DNA of 64,000 nt, from contig CP137866.1 of the NCBI GenBank assembly GCA_034406715.1, positions 434,001 through 498,000 of the forward strand, in the 5' to 3' direction. Within the stretch, counting starts at the first letter, position 1. Each line of letters begins with the position of its first letter. This document shows, in pieces, positions 1 through 10,523 of this stretch. The position numbers and the translations under genes were made by a program. Source of the stretch: Rhodotorula mucilaginosa (Eukaryota; Basidiomycota; Microbotryomycetes; Sporidiobolales; Sporidiobolaceae). The notes under the pieces are model-generated. The model made no database searches. It had not been told where the DNA came from and saw only the letters and a program-made list of their open reading frames with translations.

Positions 1-941
1 CCATTTTTCTGCTGCTTCCAGGTCATCGTTCAAGGCACGAGTCTCTTCTTGCCCACGATCATCAGCGGCTTGGGAAAGTACACTACGGGTGCGCTAGGCA
101 GGATGCTTCGTGTTTTGAGCTTCACTGACCTCCCGCTCGAAAAGTTGAAACCCAGCTCCGATCCGTACCGCCTTACATCGTCTCGGCAGTTTGGGCCGTC
201 GGCGTCTCCTACTTTGCGTGGAAGTATCAAAAGCACGGAATCTTCATCGCGGCGTCGACCACGCTCTCCGTCGTCGGATACATCATGTTCATCGCCAGCA
301 GCAACCCTCAAGTTCTCTACGGCGCTTCGTTCCTTACCTTCACCGGTGCCCGTACGTTATCTTCTCATTCTCATTGGTTCGTCGTCTTCGGAGCTGATCC
401 TAGACTGCCGCTCTCAGTCCCGTGCGGTCCGTTCTTCCTCGCCTGGGCTACCGCCAACGCCGGCAACCCCGTCGCTCGCGCTGTGACCTCGGCTATAGTC
501 CCAGCCTTTGGGTCATGGGGATCGATGGTGTTCGTCGAGTTCCCTCACTCTACGCTCCCTTTCGACCTTCTGACGCTTCGCCTTGCGAGCCCTTCTGAAT
601 TCCGCCTTGCGAGCTCTTCTGACCTTTCCTGACGTCGAAAACAGGTGCACTTGGCTGTATCTGCAAAAGTATCGGCCTAGGTATCTCCCTGTAAGTACCA
701 TCTGCTTCACACGATGTCTTTCGCGGGTTCCCGAGCTAATCCTGCGCATTCTCAGGGCAACATCTTCAACCTCGTCTCGTGCTCTTGCGCCATCGCTCTC
801 GCCCTCGCCCTCACCACTTACTGCAAGTGGGAGAACCGACAGCGCGACCTCGGCCGTCGTGACCACCGCCTCGAGGGCAAGACGGAGCAGGAGATCAAGG
901 ATCTCGGATGGCGCCACCCGGCGTACCGCCTCAAGGTCTGA
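1..941 (+). CDS. MFS anion:cation symporter, 3' part (allantoate/nicotinate permease type)
   Basis: This is the 3' end of a major facilitator superfamily transporter; the start lies left of the window. The exons give hydrophobic segments including 'YIVSAVWAVGVSYFAWKYQK' and 'HGIFIAASTTLSVVGYIMF', then 'PFFLAWATANAGNPVARAV', the conserved stretch of the Dal5/Tna1-like anion:cation symporter group. The hydrophilic tail ends 'LGWRHPAYRLKV', matching the family's usual 'hPxfRY' ending. The last intron (about 691-754) joins 'GLGISL' to 'GNIFNL', and the stop is at 939-941. The likely role is plasma-membrane uptake of an organic anion by proton symport; the substrate cannot be told. It converges on the CYB2 gene. 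Confidence 0.8.
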
Positions 942-1306
942 GAAGGTTCACTCTCGACTCGACTTCTTCCACCGCGGCGCGTCTCGGCCTTAGTATAATG
1001 TGTATTGTCTTATGGTATAGCGTGACGTATGTAGGACCTGCAGAGTGCAAGGGCCCGATTCGATTTCGAGCGAGTCTCTTTCGAATCTCGTTCAACTCCA
1101 TTCCTCAGGGTTCAGACTGTGAGGTTCATAGCGTCCATGAGGTCAAGTCTTTGCCAATTATGCCACAAAAGCAAGTCTCGACGCACTTCTACTACGTACG
1201 AATCGGTCCCAGCAGAGGGAACCCTTTAACGCAGAATTAAGCCAAGCGTACAAGATGCCCTTTAGCCAACAGGAACAGCAGTTCGGAGTGAGAACAACCA
1301 TACTGT
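942..1306. other. Convergent 3' intergenic region, no gene seen
   Basis: This 365-bp stretch lies between two convergent stops. It is less GC-rich than the genes. It holds only short shadow frames and is best read as the two 3' UTRs. Confidence 0.5.
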
Positions 1307-3664
1307 CTACACCGGAACCCATCTCTCGGGACTCGGCACCTCGACCATTTCCGGCTTGAGGTCTGCGACCGTGTTGGCGCCGAGAAGTCGCATCGCCATT
1401 TGAATCTCCTCCTCCATGATCTGCAGCGCCTTGCTCACGCCGGCGGCACCGTAGGCGGACTGAGCATACAGGATCGGTCGGCCGAGACCGACTCCGCGCG
1501 CGCCGAGGCAAAGTGCCTTGACGACGTCCGTCCCCCGACGAACTCCTCCATCGACGTAAACTTCGATCCGGTCCAAGAGGGCGGGGTTCTTCTTCCTCAC
1601 TTCGACCAGGACGTCTATGGGTGCTCGTGCTCCGTCGAGCTGTCGTCCTCCATGCGTGCTCTGCAGGGAAAAGTCGTGGTCAGGTTCGAAAAGCCCGCAA
1701 GAGTGGCTGGCGATCGGGAGAAAAGATTGCGGCGCAAGCAGAAACAGTAACGCACCAGTACCACTCCGTCGGCTCCATATTTCGCTGCCAGCTCAACGTC
1801 TTCGACGCAACCAACACCCTTGACGACGATAGGGACACCGGGCGCACGAGCTCGGATCCAAGCGATGTCGTCCCAGCACAAGTTTGCGTCGATGTGCGCC
1901 GCTGGAGGCGAAACGTCAGTCATGCCGAGCGACAGACACCGTAAAACATTCAGATGCAAAATGCAAAATACTCACTATCGGGGATGTCCGAGATGCCTCT
2001 GTTCTTGACCGCATCCCAATCCGACGCGCCTGCCGCTTTCCATTGCTGCAACAAGCGAGATCAGCGATGCGAAACCGAGTAGGGCTTCGAGAGGAAGACA
2101 TACCGCAGCGATGGGATGCTCATAGTTCTGACTGCGCGCCTTGAGCTTGAGATCCCGCTCGCGCTTGCCCAACACGGGAACATCGCAGGTGACGAAAATC
2201 GCCTTGGCGCCGAGTTCGATAGCGTGCTTGAGCTTCTTCTCAGCGAGGTCCCGATCCGAAGGGACGTAAAATTGCCAGAACATGGTCTGAGCGGGAGACT
2301 TGGCGGCAAAGATCTCGTCGATCGAGGCGCTGGCGCCGGAAGAAACGACCTGGACGATGTCGTGTTCCGCTGCGCCGCGGGCAATGTTGAGCTCGCCGTC
2401 AGGGTGACCGAGGCGAGCCAGTCCGGCTGGAGCGATAAAGATCGGAAGAGGTTGCTGCATGCGAGCCGTGATGAGCCTCGGAGACTGAGATGGTGAGCAA
2501 AGGAAGAAACGAGCTCACAGGTTGTCCGAGGAACGCGGTTCGCGAGTCGACATGCCTCATTTTCCGCATGACGCGGGGTCGGAAGCGGATGCGCTGCCAG
2601 CTCTCGCGCTCGTCTCGAAGCGCTGCGAGCGGGAAGAGATCAGCGCTGCCCGGGAATAGACCAAGCAAGTTTCGAAGACGCACTTTGCTCTGTTTCGGCT
2701 GTACGGGGATATCAGGGCTGGGTCAGCTTCGAGCCAGTTGCTATGCCGTTCTTGAGAGAACTCACATCCGGTGCCGTAATAGCTGCTAGCCATCGCCGTC
2801 AGAATGCTCTGCGAGACTTCCTCAAACTCGTCCAAGCAAACAATCTGCGATCAGGTTCAGGATGTAAGAGTGAGATCTTCTGCCAGAAGCCCACAGAGAG
2901 TGCGACGTACCGTCTCGACATTGCGTAGAGACGCCCGTGCATGCTCGATCCTCGTGTCCTCCTCGTCTTTTCCGCCGCCGAGTTTGCGCGCTTCGTCGAC
3001 GTCGATCACGCCCACGACTTGCTCATCCGAGAGAGCCTTTTCCAGAGTCTTTGGCGGATGAATACTCTTGAACACCTTTGTCACGTCCTTGCCGCCCGAT
3101 TGTTGCAGTACTTTTGCTCCGCCCGGCTGGAGGAGAAAGCAAATTGCGGGGTCAGCGCAAGCTGCTCCCGCTCGGATCCAGACCTTCGTAGCTCACATGC
3201 ATCTCAACATACTCTGTCAGGCTGAGAATGGGGCAGGGATCAGCTACAGGGCCATGGAAACTCGGAGGGGAGGCAGCGGACGAACTCGTAGACCTGGTCG
3301 TCGATGACCACCCAGAGTGCGTTCGAACCCTTCCCGTCATTCTTGGCCACTTCGGCAGCCGTGATGCGTCGTTTCTGAGTGTTTCGGGGTCGATCGGGCG
3401 CCTCGAGACGGACCGGATCGCGGAGTTGGTTCTGGCACAGTCGACGAGAACGGTCAGTCAACTCGTCTTGAAGGCGCGCCGGCTCGCTGCACTCACCCAT
3501 AGCACCGTCCCGCTGACAGCTGCAGCCAGCACGGCAGCGAGAGTATATCTCGCGGTCGTCGAAGCCTGAGCCGAGCCGAAAGGTGGTGCTGCAGCTCGCT
3601 GCGTAAAGCGCCGATGCGGGACACGACGGAGAGCTGCTGGTCGCAGCTGCCGTAGACCGATCAT
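1307..3664 (-). CDS. CYB2: L-lactate dehydrogenase (cytochrome b2), mitochondrial
   Basis: This is flavocytochrome b2, which oxidises L-lactate to pyruvate in the mitochondrial intermembrane space and passes electrons to cytochrome c. The start '[20 protein letters not shown]' is an arginine-rich presequence, followed by the hydrophobic segment '[17 protein letters not shown]', as expected of a bipartite sorting signal. The cytochrome b5 domain has both haem histidines ('EMHPGGA' across a splice at about 3130-3200, and '[12 protein letters not shown]'). The FMN domain shows 'SSYYGTG', '[18 protein letters not shown]', 'FWQFYV', '[15 protein letters not shown]' and the active-site block '[14 protein letters not shown]', then '[15 protein letters not shown]'. 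About ten short exons are needed. The longer upstream frame to 3781 begins in likely 5' UTR, so the ATG at 3664 is preferred. It is divergent from the next gene. Confidence 0.92.
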
Positions 3665-4095
3665 GTTGGTCGCTGCGGGAGAGTACAAGCGTCCGCGGAT
3701 TGGCTCCGGCTCTGCATACCGCTGCTGCTCTCTCGGAACCAGTCGTTCATGCCATAAGGTGTTACGTGTCCCAGAGCTCAAAAGTTTATCCGGTCAAGTC
3801 GAGCCCGCCCCCCACTCGCGGCAGCGCCTGCCGGAGACCCCGATCACTCAACAAGAGGCGCCTAGACCCCGGCATCGTCTTCGGCACTGCCAAAAGCTGA
3901 CATGCCGTGTTACGGCGGTCGAGCCGAAGCGCTTGCCGCTGCCTCAGAGCCCCGATTGCGCGTGGGTGCTCCTCTTCCGCTCTCGGCCCCACCTTGGCTC
4001 ATCTTCGTCGACCTTGCTCGATAGCTGAAATCGCTCGCGTCTCCTGCTCTGCTTGTTCCTCCACTTGTACTTGCTACAACTCACGCTACGCAAAG
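3665..4095. promoter_or_regulatory. Shared divergent upstream region of CYB2 and the 2OG oxygenase
   Basis: These 431 bp separate two outward-facing start codons and must carry both promoters and 5' UTRs. I saw no clear TATA box or other nameable site. Confidence 0.4.
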
Positions 4096-5607
4096 ATGCC
4101 TTCTGTCGACATCAAGTACCCGCGCACCGACTTCCCGGAGGACCTCGAGTGCCACCCTCTGCTCGTCGTCGACTTTGCTAAGGTCAAGGCTGGAGACGAG
4201 GCCGAAATCGACCAGCTCTACAACGCCTGCACCAACCTCGGCTTCTTCTATCTGAAGAACCATGGTATCGACGACCTCACCGAGCCCATGTTTGAGATGG
4301 GCAAATCGACTTTCTCGCTCCCGGCGGAGGAGCTTCTTCCTTTCGAGCAGGGTAAGCACCGAGAGGGACTGAGTCGTGACCTCAAAATCACCACCATCCT
4401 GCCGCTCCGCCGGAGTAGGCGGAAACGGAACCTCCTGATCACGGCGACTGACTTTCTTCTCTTTCCCTGTAGGCGACGGAGGAATGTCGGCTGGATACAA
4501 GTTTGCCGGAAGTACCAACGTGGATGCGCACGGAAACGTTGACACGGTACAGTTTATTAACGGTACGTTGCCGCTCAGCATCTCAGTCGCTTTACTTCAA
4601 ACGCAGCCACTAACGCAGACACGCAATCCGCAGTCGCCAAAGACGACGCGCTCGCATACCCTGAGGTTCGCCAGCGAACCTACCCGCAGACCGTCAACGA
4701 CCGCATGTCGACCGTGACCAACTTTATCCGGACTTCGGACAACGTCCTCCAGACGCTAATGGAGGTTCTCGAGCCTCGGATCGGGTTGCCCAAGGGCACG
4801 CTCGCTGCATTGCACAAGGAGGGCGACATCTCTGGCTCGGAATCGCGCGTCATCCTCAAGAGCGCGCCCGGAGACAAGAACTACAAGGCGGAAGGTGTGG
4901 ATGCGGACGGAAACCCCGCCGCCGCGATCGGGTGAGTTTCCGCGAGAAAGGCCATTTACTCCGGAACGACGGACTCGAGCTTACGACTCTCCATCACAGC
5001 GCCCACACCGACTTTGGCTCGTTCTCGATGCTGCACGGACGCGGGTGCGGAGGTCTGCAAGTCCTGCCGCCCGGCACCAGCAAGTGGCAACACATCCGGC
5101 CTCTGCCCGGCCACGCGGTTTGCAATGTCGGCGACACCCTCGCCGTCTACAGCGGCAACATCTTCAAGTCCAACGTGAGTCGCGGACTTATATAAGAGGC
5201 GAACCATCCACACACCACTGACCGACACCCGTCTCCCCGCAGATCCACCGCGTCGTTCCTCCTCCTCCGCCTCAGAACCAGGACGAGCGCTGGTCCCTCG
5301 TCTACTTCATCCGTCCCGGTTTCAACAACCCGCTCACGCCTCTCTCGGACAAGTCCGAGATCATCCGCGCGCACGCCGAAAAGGACCCGGCGATGCAGGC
5401 CCTCCCGAAGGGCGAGACGGCCGGCTCGTGGTTCCAACGACGAATCAAGCTGCAGCGCGCAAAGAACCGCACCGGACCCGAGACGTGGGCTCAATCGCGT
5501 GGCACGGAGCGTAAGTTGGCTCTCGGCGCTTTCTCTCGTCCGCAACACGATCAGATGACTGACTGGTTTCCTTTCACTTCCGCGCAGACGCTCCTGCTGT
5601 AGCGTGA
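4096..5607 (+). CDS. 2-oxoglutarate/Fe(II)-dependent oxygenase, isopenicillin-N-synthase-like
   Basis: The protein belongs to the 2OG-Fe(II) oxygenase superfamily with an N-terminal DIOX_N-like part ('LLVVDFAKVKAGDEAEIDQL', 'ACTNLGFFYLKNHGID'). The catalytic barrel has the iron triad in 'AHTDFGSFSML' (His, Asp) and 'IHRVV' (distal His), and the 2-oxoglutarate-binding Arg-x-Ser in 'ERWSLVYF'. The ATG at 4096 opens 'MPSVDIKYPRTDF'; the frame extending upstream to 3907 looks like leader. Five or so introns are present. The last one (GTAAGT at 5511 to CAG at 5585-5587) shifts the frame so that the end is 'GTEHAPAVA' with the stop at 5605-5607. The substrate cannot be deduced, and no biosynthetic cluster surrounds it. 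Confidence 0.87.
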
Positions 5608-6014
5608 AGATGTGAAGATACTGTAATTCGAATACAAACCAGCCGTACCACAAGAGCCAGAGCCAGACGTCCATGCGAATCGGACTGTAGCTACTCACTG
5701 GAGGGCATGCTTGCGTTTTTGCTAAGAGAAATCCTCGCTCGGAGAGCGTGTGCAGTGAAACCATCCGGATCTCGAAGAGAAGAACAAAGAGAAGGAAAGC
5801 GGCACACCTGAGCAGCCCGCTCGACTTCTGCCACATTCACTCGGCGCACCATATGAATCGGCTGGGTTAATAGTATGAGTTGCTTTTTGCATGTACCGGT
5901 CAAGCCCGGATACCCGAGGCGGGGCTCGTTCAGATGATAGAAAGGGGAGCACGGTGCGTACTGGACCAAACAAGACTTCGCCCTCCGAATCCCTGACAGT
6001 ACCGTTTCTTTCCC
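5608..6014. other. Convergent 3' intergenic region, no gene seen
   Basis: About 400 bp between the oxygenase stop and the RBM25 stop. Short frames on both strands have no recognisable content. It is probably the two 3' UTRs. Confidence 0.4.
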
Positions 6015-8569
6015 CTAGATGTCAACGCCTGCCGCGGCGTACTCGGTTTCGATCGCAAGCACCCTCCAAACCTTGACGACGAGATCTTGAGCGTCTTCGT
6101 CCAGAACCTGAACAGTGACCCAGCGAGTCAGTACTCGACTCTAGCTCAAAGATGGCGAGGTCAGTGACCTACCGGTTCGAGTTCCTCAAGAAGCTCCTGC
6201 GGAGTCTTGTGCGCGCGCAAGTATTCGGTGATCACATTGACCAGTTCAGGCTCTTCCGCACCGAGGTAACCCACGATCGCCCGATTCGCATACGGTTCGA
6301 TTCGTCGCTTGATGATGTCCTGTGCGTGCAACGAAAGGTCAATCAGCGGCAGGAGTGGTAGAGAAATATAATCAGTGCCGCGGACGAACATTGCTCAATC
6401 GCTTCCATCGGATCTTGAACGCCCACAAGCCCTCCTTGCTCGCCGGGACCTTTTCCTCAATCTCCCTCGCTTTCCTCTCCATCTCGGTCCTCGTCATGCG
6501 CGGTTTCGGCGGCGCGCCCTCGTCGTCGTCATCCGAGTACTCGAGGGGGATCAGCTCGCGCTTCTTCGTGTTGGTTTCCTCCTCATCCTCGAGCGCAAGC
6601 GCGGTCGGGCGCGCTTTCGGTGCCTCCTGCGCGGCCGGTTTCGCCGCCGCCGCGTTGAAGCTGAGCTTGACCCCTCCTGCTGCCGCTGCTCCGGGGGTCG
6701 ACCCGCCGGTCCCATTCGTTCCGCCGCCGCGAGGGCTGCCAGTTTGAGAAGCACTCGGCGGCAGCGACGAGGCTAACAAGTCGGCGTGCTGGGCGAGGAA
6801 CGAGTCGGACCGATCGTTGAGGGCGGCGAGTTGTCGAGCCTCATGCTCGCGGTCTCGGGCGTCGGCTTCGGCCTCGCGCGTGCGGAGCGCTTTCCGCTGA
6901 GAACGCCAGCGTACCCTGTTTCGGACGGACAACGATGCAGGGTCAGCATGGCTTCAGTGCTCGTCGAACTCAGCAGCAAGGCAGCACACTCACCGGTCAA
7001 TGTAAAACAGCTCGCGACCTCGTTCTGCCTCGCGGTCATCGTCCCACATCGCCAGCCTCTCGGCCATGTACGCCCTCTCGCGTTCTTCCTGCTCGGCCAA
7101 CCCCCGTTCCCTCGCCTGTTCCCGCTCCCACGCCGCTATCCGGGACCGCTCGCGGTGCTCGAACTGCCGTTCCCGCTGGAGGAAGATCCCTTCGAGGCGA
7201 CGGTGTTCCCGCTCAGCGCGTTCGCGCTCCCGCTCGGCGTCGTCGAGGACCGGTTCCGCTTCGGGCTGGGCGTCAGTGGTCCCATTCGATGTTGATGCGC
7301 CACCAACACCTCCACCGGCGACGAACGGGACCGGGCGATTGAAGCTCTGGGGGTCGGCGGCCGCCGCCGCCGTCGAGCCGGCGCCGATAGGAGGAGACCC
7401 TGCGGGACCGTGCGACGACGAATACGACGACCGGTGCTGCGACTGCGGCGGCGGCGGGCGTTGGTGCATCTGCGCCTGTCTCCGCTCGTCGAGTTGCCGA
7501 TCAATGTCAAACTTTTGCTGCGCCTTCTTGACCGCCGCTTGCCGGAACTGGGCAATCGAGCTGAGCGTCGTCTCGCGGTGGTTCTCGGGCAAGTCTTCGG
7601 GCGCGAGGTCTTTGAGATGTTGAGGGATCTTGGGACCGTCGTCGTCATCATCGCCGCCTTTGCCGCCGGGAGGAGCGGTTCCAGAGATGGGATCGCCGGA
7701 AGCGATTCGAGAGAGAATCGTCGCGAGGTCGTCTTTCGCTTGCTGCGTCATGTCGGCAAAGTCCTGTACGAATCGATGCGCAAACTCGTCATCATGTCAG
7801 CGTTCGAGACTTGGCAGCAAGAGCTTGTTCACACATGAGGAGCTAGGCCGCTGCATCCGTACCTGATTCTGCACCCTTTCCTTCTCATACTCGTCCAACC
7901 TGCCTCGCGTCTTCTCGTCGGCTTTGACGAGCAACTCTTTCTCTGCTCCCGAGGGCATCTTGATCTTGGCAGCGTTGACCACTTCGAGGCATCGCAGGAC
8001 GGATTCGGGCTCGCCGTATTCGATGAACGCGAACGGCGGAGAGGGCCGGCGAAAGGACGTGACGGGACCGGCGACCTGTGCAGAGCCACGTCTTAGTCTG
8101 AAGCCCTTGGCAGACTGGTACAGTGGGCGAGCAGAGCGAGCAAGTGCACGCACCGCGAGGATTTTTTCGAGCCAGCCGTTCTCCAACCCATCGACGATAC
8201 TCCCGACAAAGAGGCTATACCTCTCTCCCCCTCCTCCTCCCGCCGATCCACCCATGGGTGCCCCGGGCGACATCGAAGTCTGCGGCGTCGGCGGCAAGTT
8301 GGCAGGTCTCGGCAAGTTGGGCGCCGCTCCGTGCGAACCGAGTCCCGCGTGCTGATGAGGACCGCGTGGTTGAGGGGAGCTGTAGCCTCGGTCGTGAACT
8401 GGTGCGCCATAGCCTAGTGGCGGTCCTCCTCCTCCTCCACTGCGTCCCCCGCCATAGCCGCCCGATGAAGGCGCAAACCCAGGCGGTCCTGTCGAACGGG
8501 TGTCAGTTCGTCACGAGCGTATGGGCTAATCAAGTCACTCTCCAGCCAGTGCTCACCACGTCCGTACAT
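6015..8569 (-). CDS. RBM25: RNA-binding protein 25 homologue (RRM + RE/RD-rich + PWI)
   Basis: This is a nuclear splicing factor of the RBM25/Snu71 family, which in other species works with the U1 snRNP at the 5' splice site. The start exon is tiny: 'MYGRG' is split by an intron (donor GTGAGC just below 8557, acceptor CAG at about 8492), then 'PPGFAPSSGGYGGG'. An RRM follows ('RYSLFVGSIVDGLENGWLEK', 'PFAFIEYGEPESVLRCLEVV'), then a linker with 'DLAPEDLPENHRETTLSSIA', a long charged Arg/Glu helix (about 7050-7300), and a C-terminal PWI domain ('IIKRRIEPYANRAIVGYLG', 'TPQELLEELEPV', ending 'TEYAAAGVDI'). The domain order equals RBM25. The stop is at 6015-6017. The gene lies head-to-tail upstream of nothing related; SPF45, another splicing factor, is 2 kb away. 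Confidence 0.92.
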
Positions 8570-8677
8570 GCTCCAAACCGGTGCGAGCGCGCGTGCTAAG
8601 GATATAAAGCGAGCAGGGCCTCACGCCGATCGGACAACTCTGATTTTGTAATGTGATGAATACAACAAACCGCTAAT

Positions 8678-10089
8678 TCATTTCCTCTTGAGTTCTGCAA
8701 ACCGGCGCTGCAACGCCTCGAACGCATCTTCCTCCTTCTCCTTTGCCTTGTTCGAATTGATACCATTCTCCACCGGTGCGGGCGCCGAGGCCGAGGTCGC
8801 TGTCGATCCGGAGCTGGGCGCAGCAGATTTCGCCGCCGCCCCCGCGGCTGCTGCCGCCGCTGGTGTCGTCGTCGTCTCGTTCGCGGACAAGTTGGTCCTG
8901 ACGATGGTCGCTTCGTTTGCGCGCGAGGGATCTACCGGAGGGATCTGAGGCAAGTCGGTGTCGAAGGGAGGGATCGAGTGGGTCTTTGCGTTCGGTGAAG
9001 CTAGCGGGACTGTGTGCGTCGACGAAGCCGGAGTGCCGCCTGTTTGTGCGGACGGTGACGAGGTGGAAGCCTGTAGGAGCAGTTGCACACGTCAGAAAGC
9101 GCTTTGCGAAGGAGGGTTAGGAGTCGTTCTTCCTCTCTTGAAGGCTCACCGAACTGGGATCAGGGTGCTCTCCCACGGGTTCAGGAACGGTTCCTTCTGG
9201 CGCCTCCGCTGTCGCAGCCGCAGCATGCGACTCGGGCGCCCAATCGACCGAGTAAGCTTTCGCAATCTCGTGCAAGTACAAGTCGACCAACTCGACGGGC
9301 GGAGTCTGGATCACGAGTTTGCTCGTGATCCGTTCGGGCACGATCCCGTCCGTGTTGTCGATGCACGCGAGGGCAAAGTCGCGCCCGCCTTTGGACATGA
9401 GCATCTCGCGGAGGATGTGGATCTCGCGTAGTTCGGTTCTGCGTGTGCGGGGTTGCAGAACCGTGTCAGACTGGCGGATCAAACTACGGAGGACACCAGC
9501 CACGCCGTGGTTCCAACGCTTGGTTCGGCTGGGAAGTCTAAACAAGAGAAGATTCCTCGGCGGCGAATGTCCAAAGTGTAGATGGTCACTAGAAGAAATG
9601 TGTGCTTACCTCGGTGCGGCGTGGATGATCCCGGCGACTGCTTCTTGCACACCAGGATCGATCTCTCTGTACGGATGAGTCCAGAACAGAATGCATAGGT
9701 CAGCCTCCTATTTGCTGTAAGCTGAAACTGACCAATCTATTTTCCGCCCGCGTACTTTACTGTTTCGAGGAGGCCGAAGCGGGCGAGGAGCAGTTCGCAG
9801 TACCTGCGCGAGATGGGAGGTCAGCCTATACTGAGCTGAGTTCCGCCAAGCCGGGAGATACTGACAGTTCGAGCACCTCGAGAAGCTCTACGTAGAGATC
9901 CTCTGCGAGCAAGCCTTCGACTTTGATCCTGGCACTCTCGAGTTTGCGTTTCTCGAGCAAGCCGGCGACTTCCCTCCTCGTCTGTTTCGCGACCTGAGTC
10001 TTCTTCTGCTGCAAGAGGCGCAATCTCTCGCGGGAGAGTTTGAGCTGGACGCGAGCGCGCGCGGGCTGCCAGGCTGCTGGGGGCGGCAT
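8678..10089 (-). CDS. IST1: IST1 homologue, ESCRT-III-associated regulator of Vps4
   Basis: Ist1 binds Did2 and the AAA-ATPase Vps4 and modulates ESCRT-III disassembly on endosomes and at the division site. The N-terminus 'RVQLKLSRERLRLLQQKK' and the following helices ('ARIKVEGLLAEDLYVELLEV', 'REIHILREMLMSKGGRDFA', 'ERITSKLVIQTPPVELVDLY') are the classical IST1 fold. A low-complexity Ala/Ser/Pro linker leads to a C-terminal helix 'EEDAFEALQRRFAELKRK', which fits a MIM1 motif for binding the Vps4 MIT domain. The ATG at 10089 ('MPPPAAWQPARA') is chosen because it starts right before the IST1 fold; the open frame further upstream to 10410 has no family match and is probably 5' UTR. Four to five introns. 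Confidence 0.92.
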
Positions 10090-10523
10090 GGTGAACGAGG
10101 CCGATCGGAGGGGTGTTGCTGCTGGCCGTGGAGCGGCGCTGAGGGGAGGAGAAGGAGCGGGAGTCGAGGCGGACGAATGCGCCGGGGCGAGGAGGCGAGT
10201 GAGGGCGTTCAGGATGGGCAAGCTTGACTCTCGCAGCGGCAGTGGCTCGTCGTAGAGCGTGGTGGAGAGAGAGAAAGAGCGGCACCACTTCCGGCGGCGA
10301 ATGACGACCAACCCAGAGTAAGAACTCGGGGCAGCCTCGCAGTGCCTGAGCAGTTGCACATTTCTCTTTTCTATGCTCTCATACGGCGTACTGCCCCACC
10401 CAATCATCACATCCTGAGAGCGAGACAGGACTCAACTCGAGTTCGTCTCTTCTCTTCTCGCGACTGCCTCGCGCTACACTCGACTGCTCGATACTCGGGT
10501 ATCAAGCCCGGACTGACTAGAGG
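10090..10523. promoter_or_regulatory. Divergent upstream region of IST1 and SPF45
   Basis: These 434 bp lie between outward-facing start codons. The IST1 reading frame stays open through much of it by base composition, but the sequence has no family match. I see no specific promoter element. Confidence 0.35.

Noticed and set aside
10090-10410. N-terminal extension of IST1 up to 10410
   Set aside because: The frame is open but has no family similarity; IST1 proteins begin just before the first helix, matched by the ATG at 10089.
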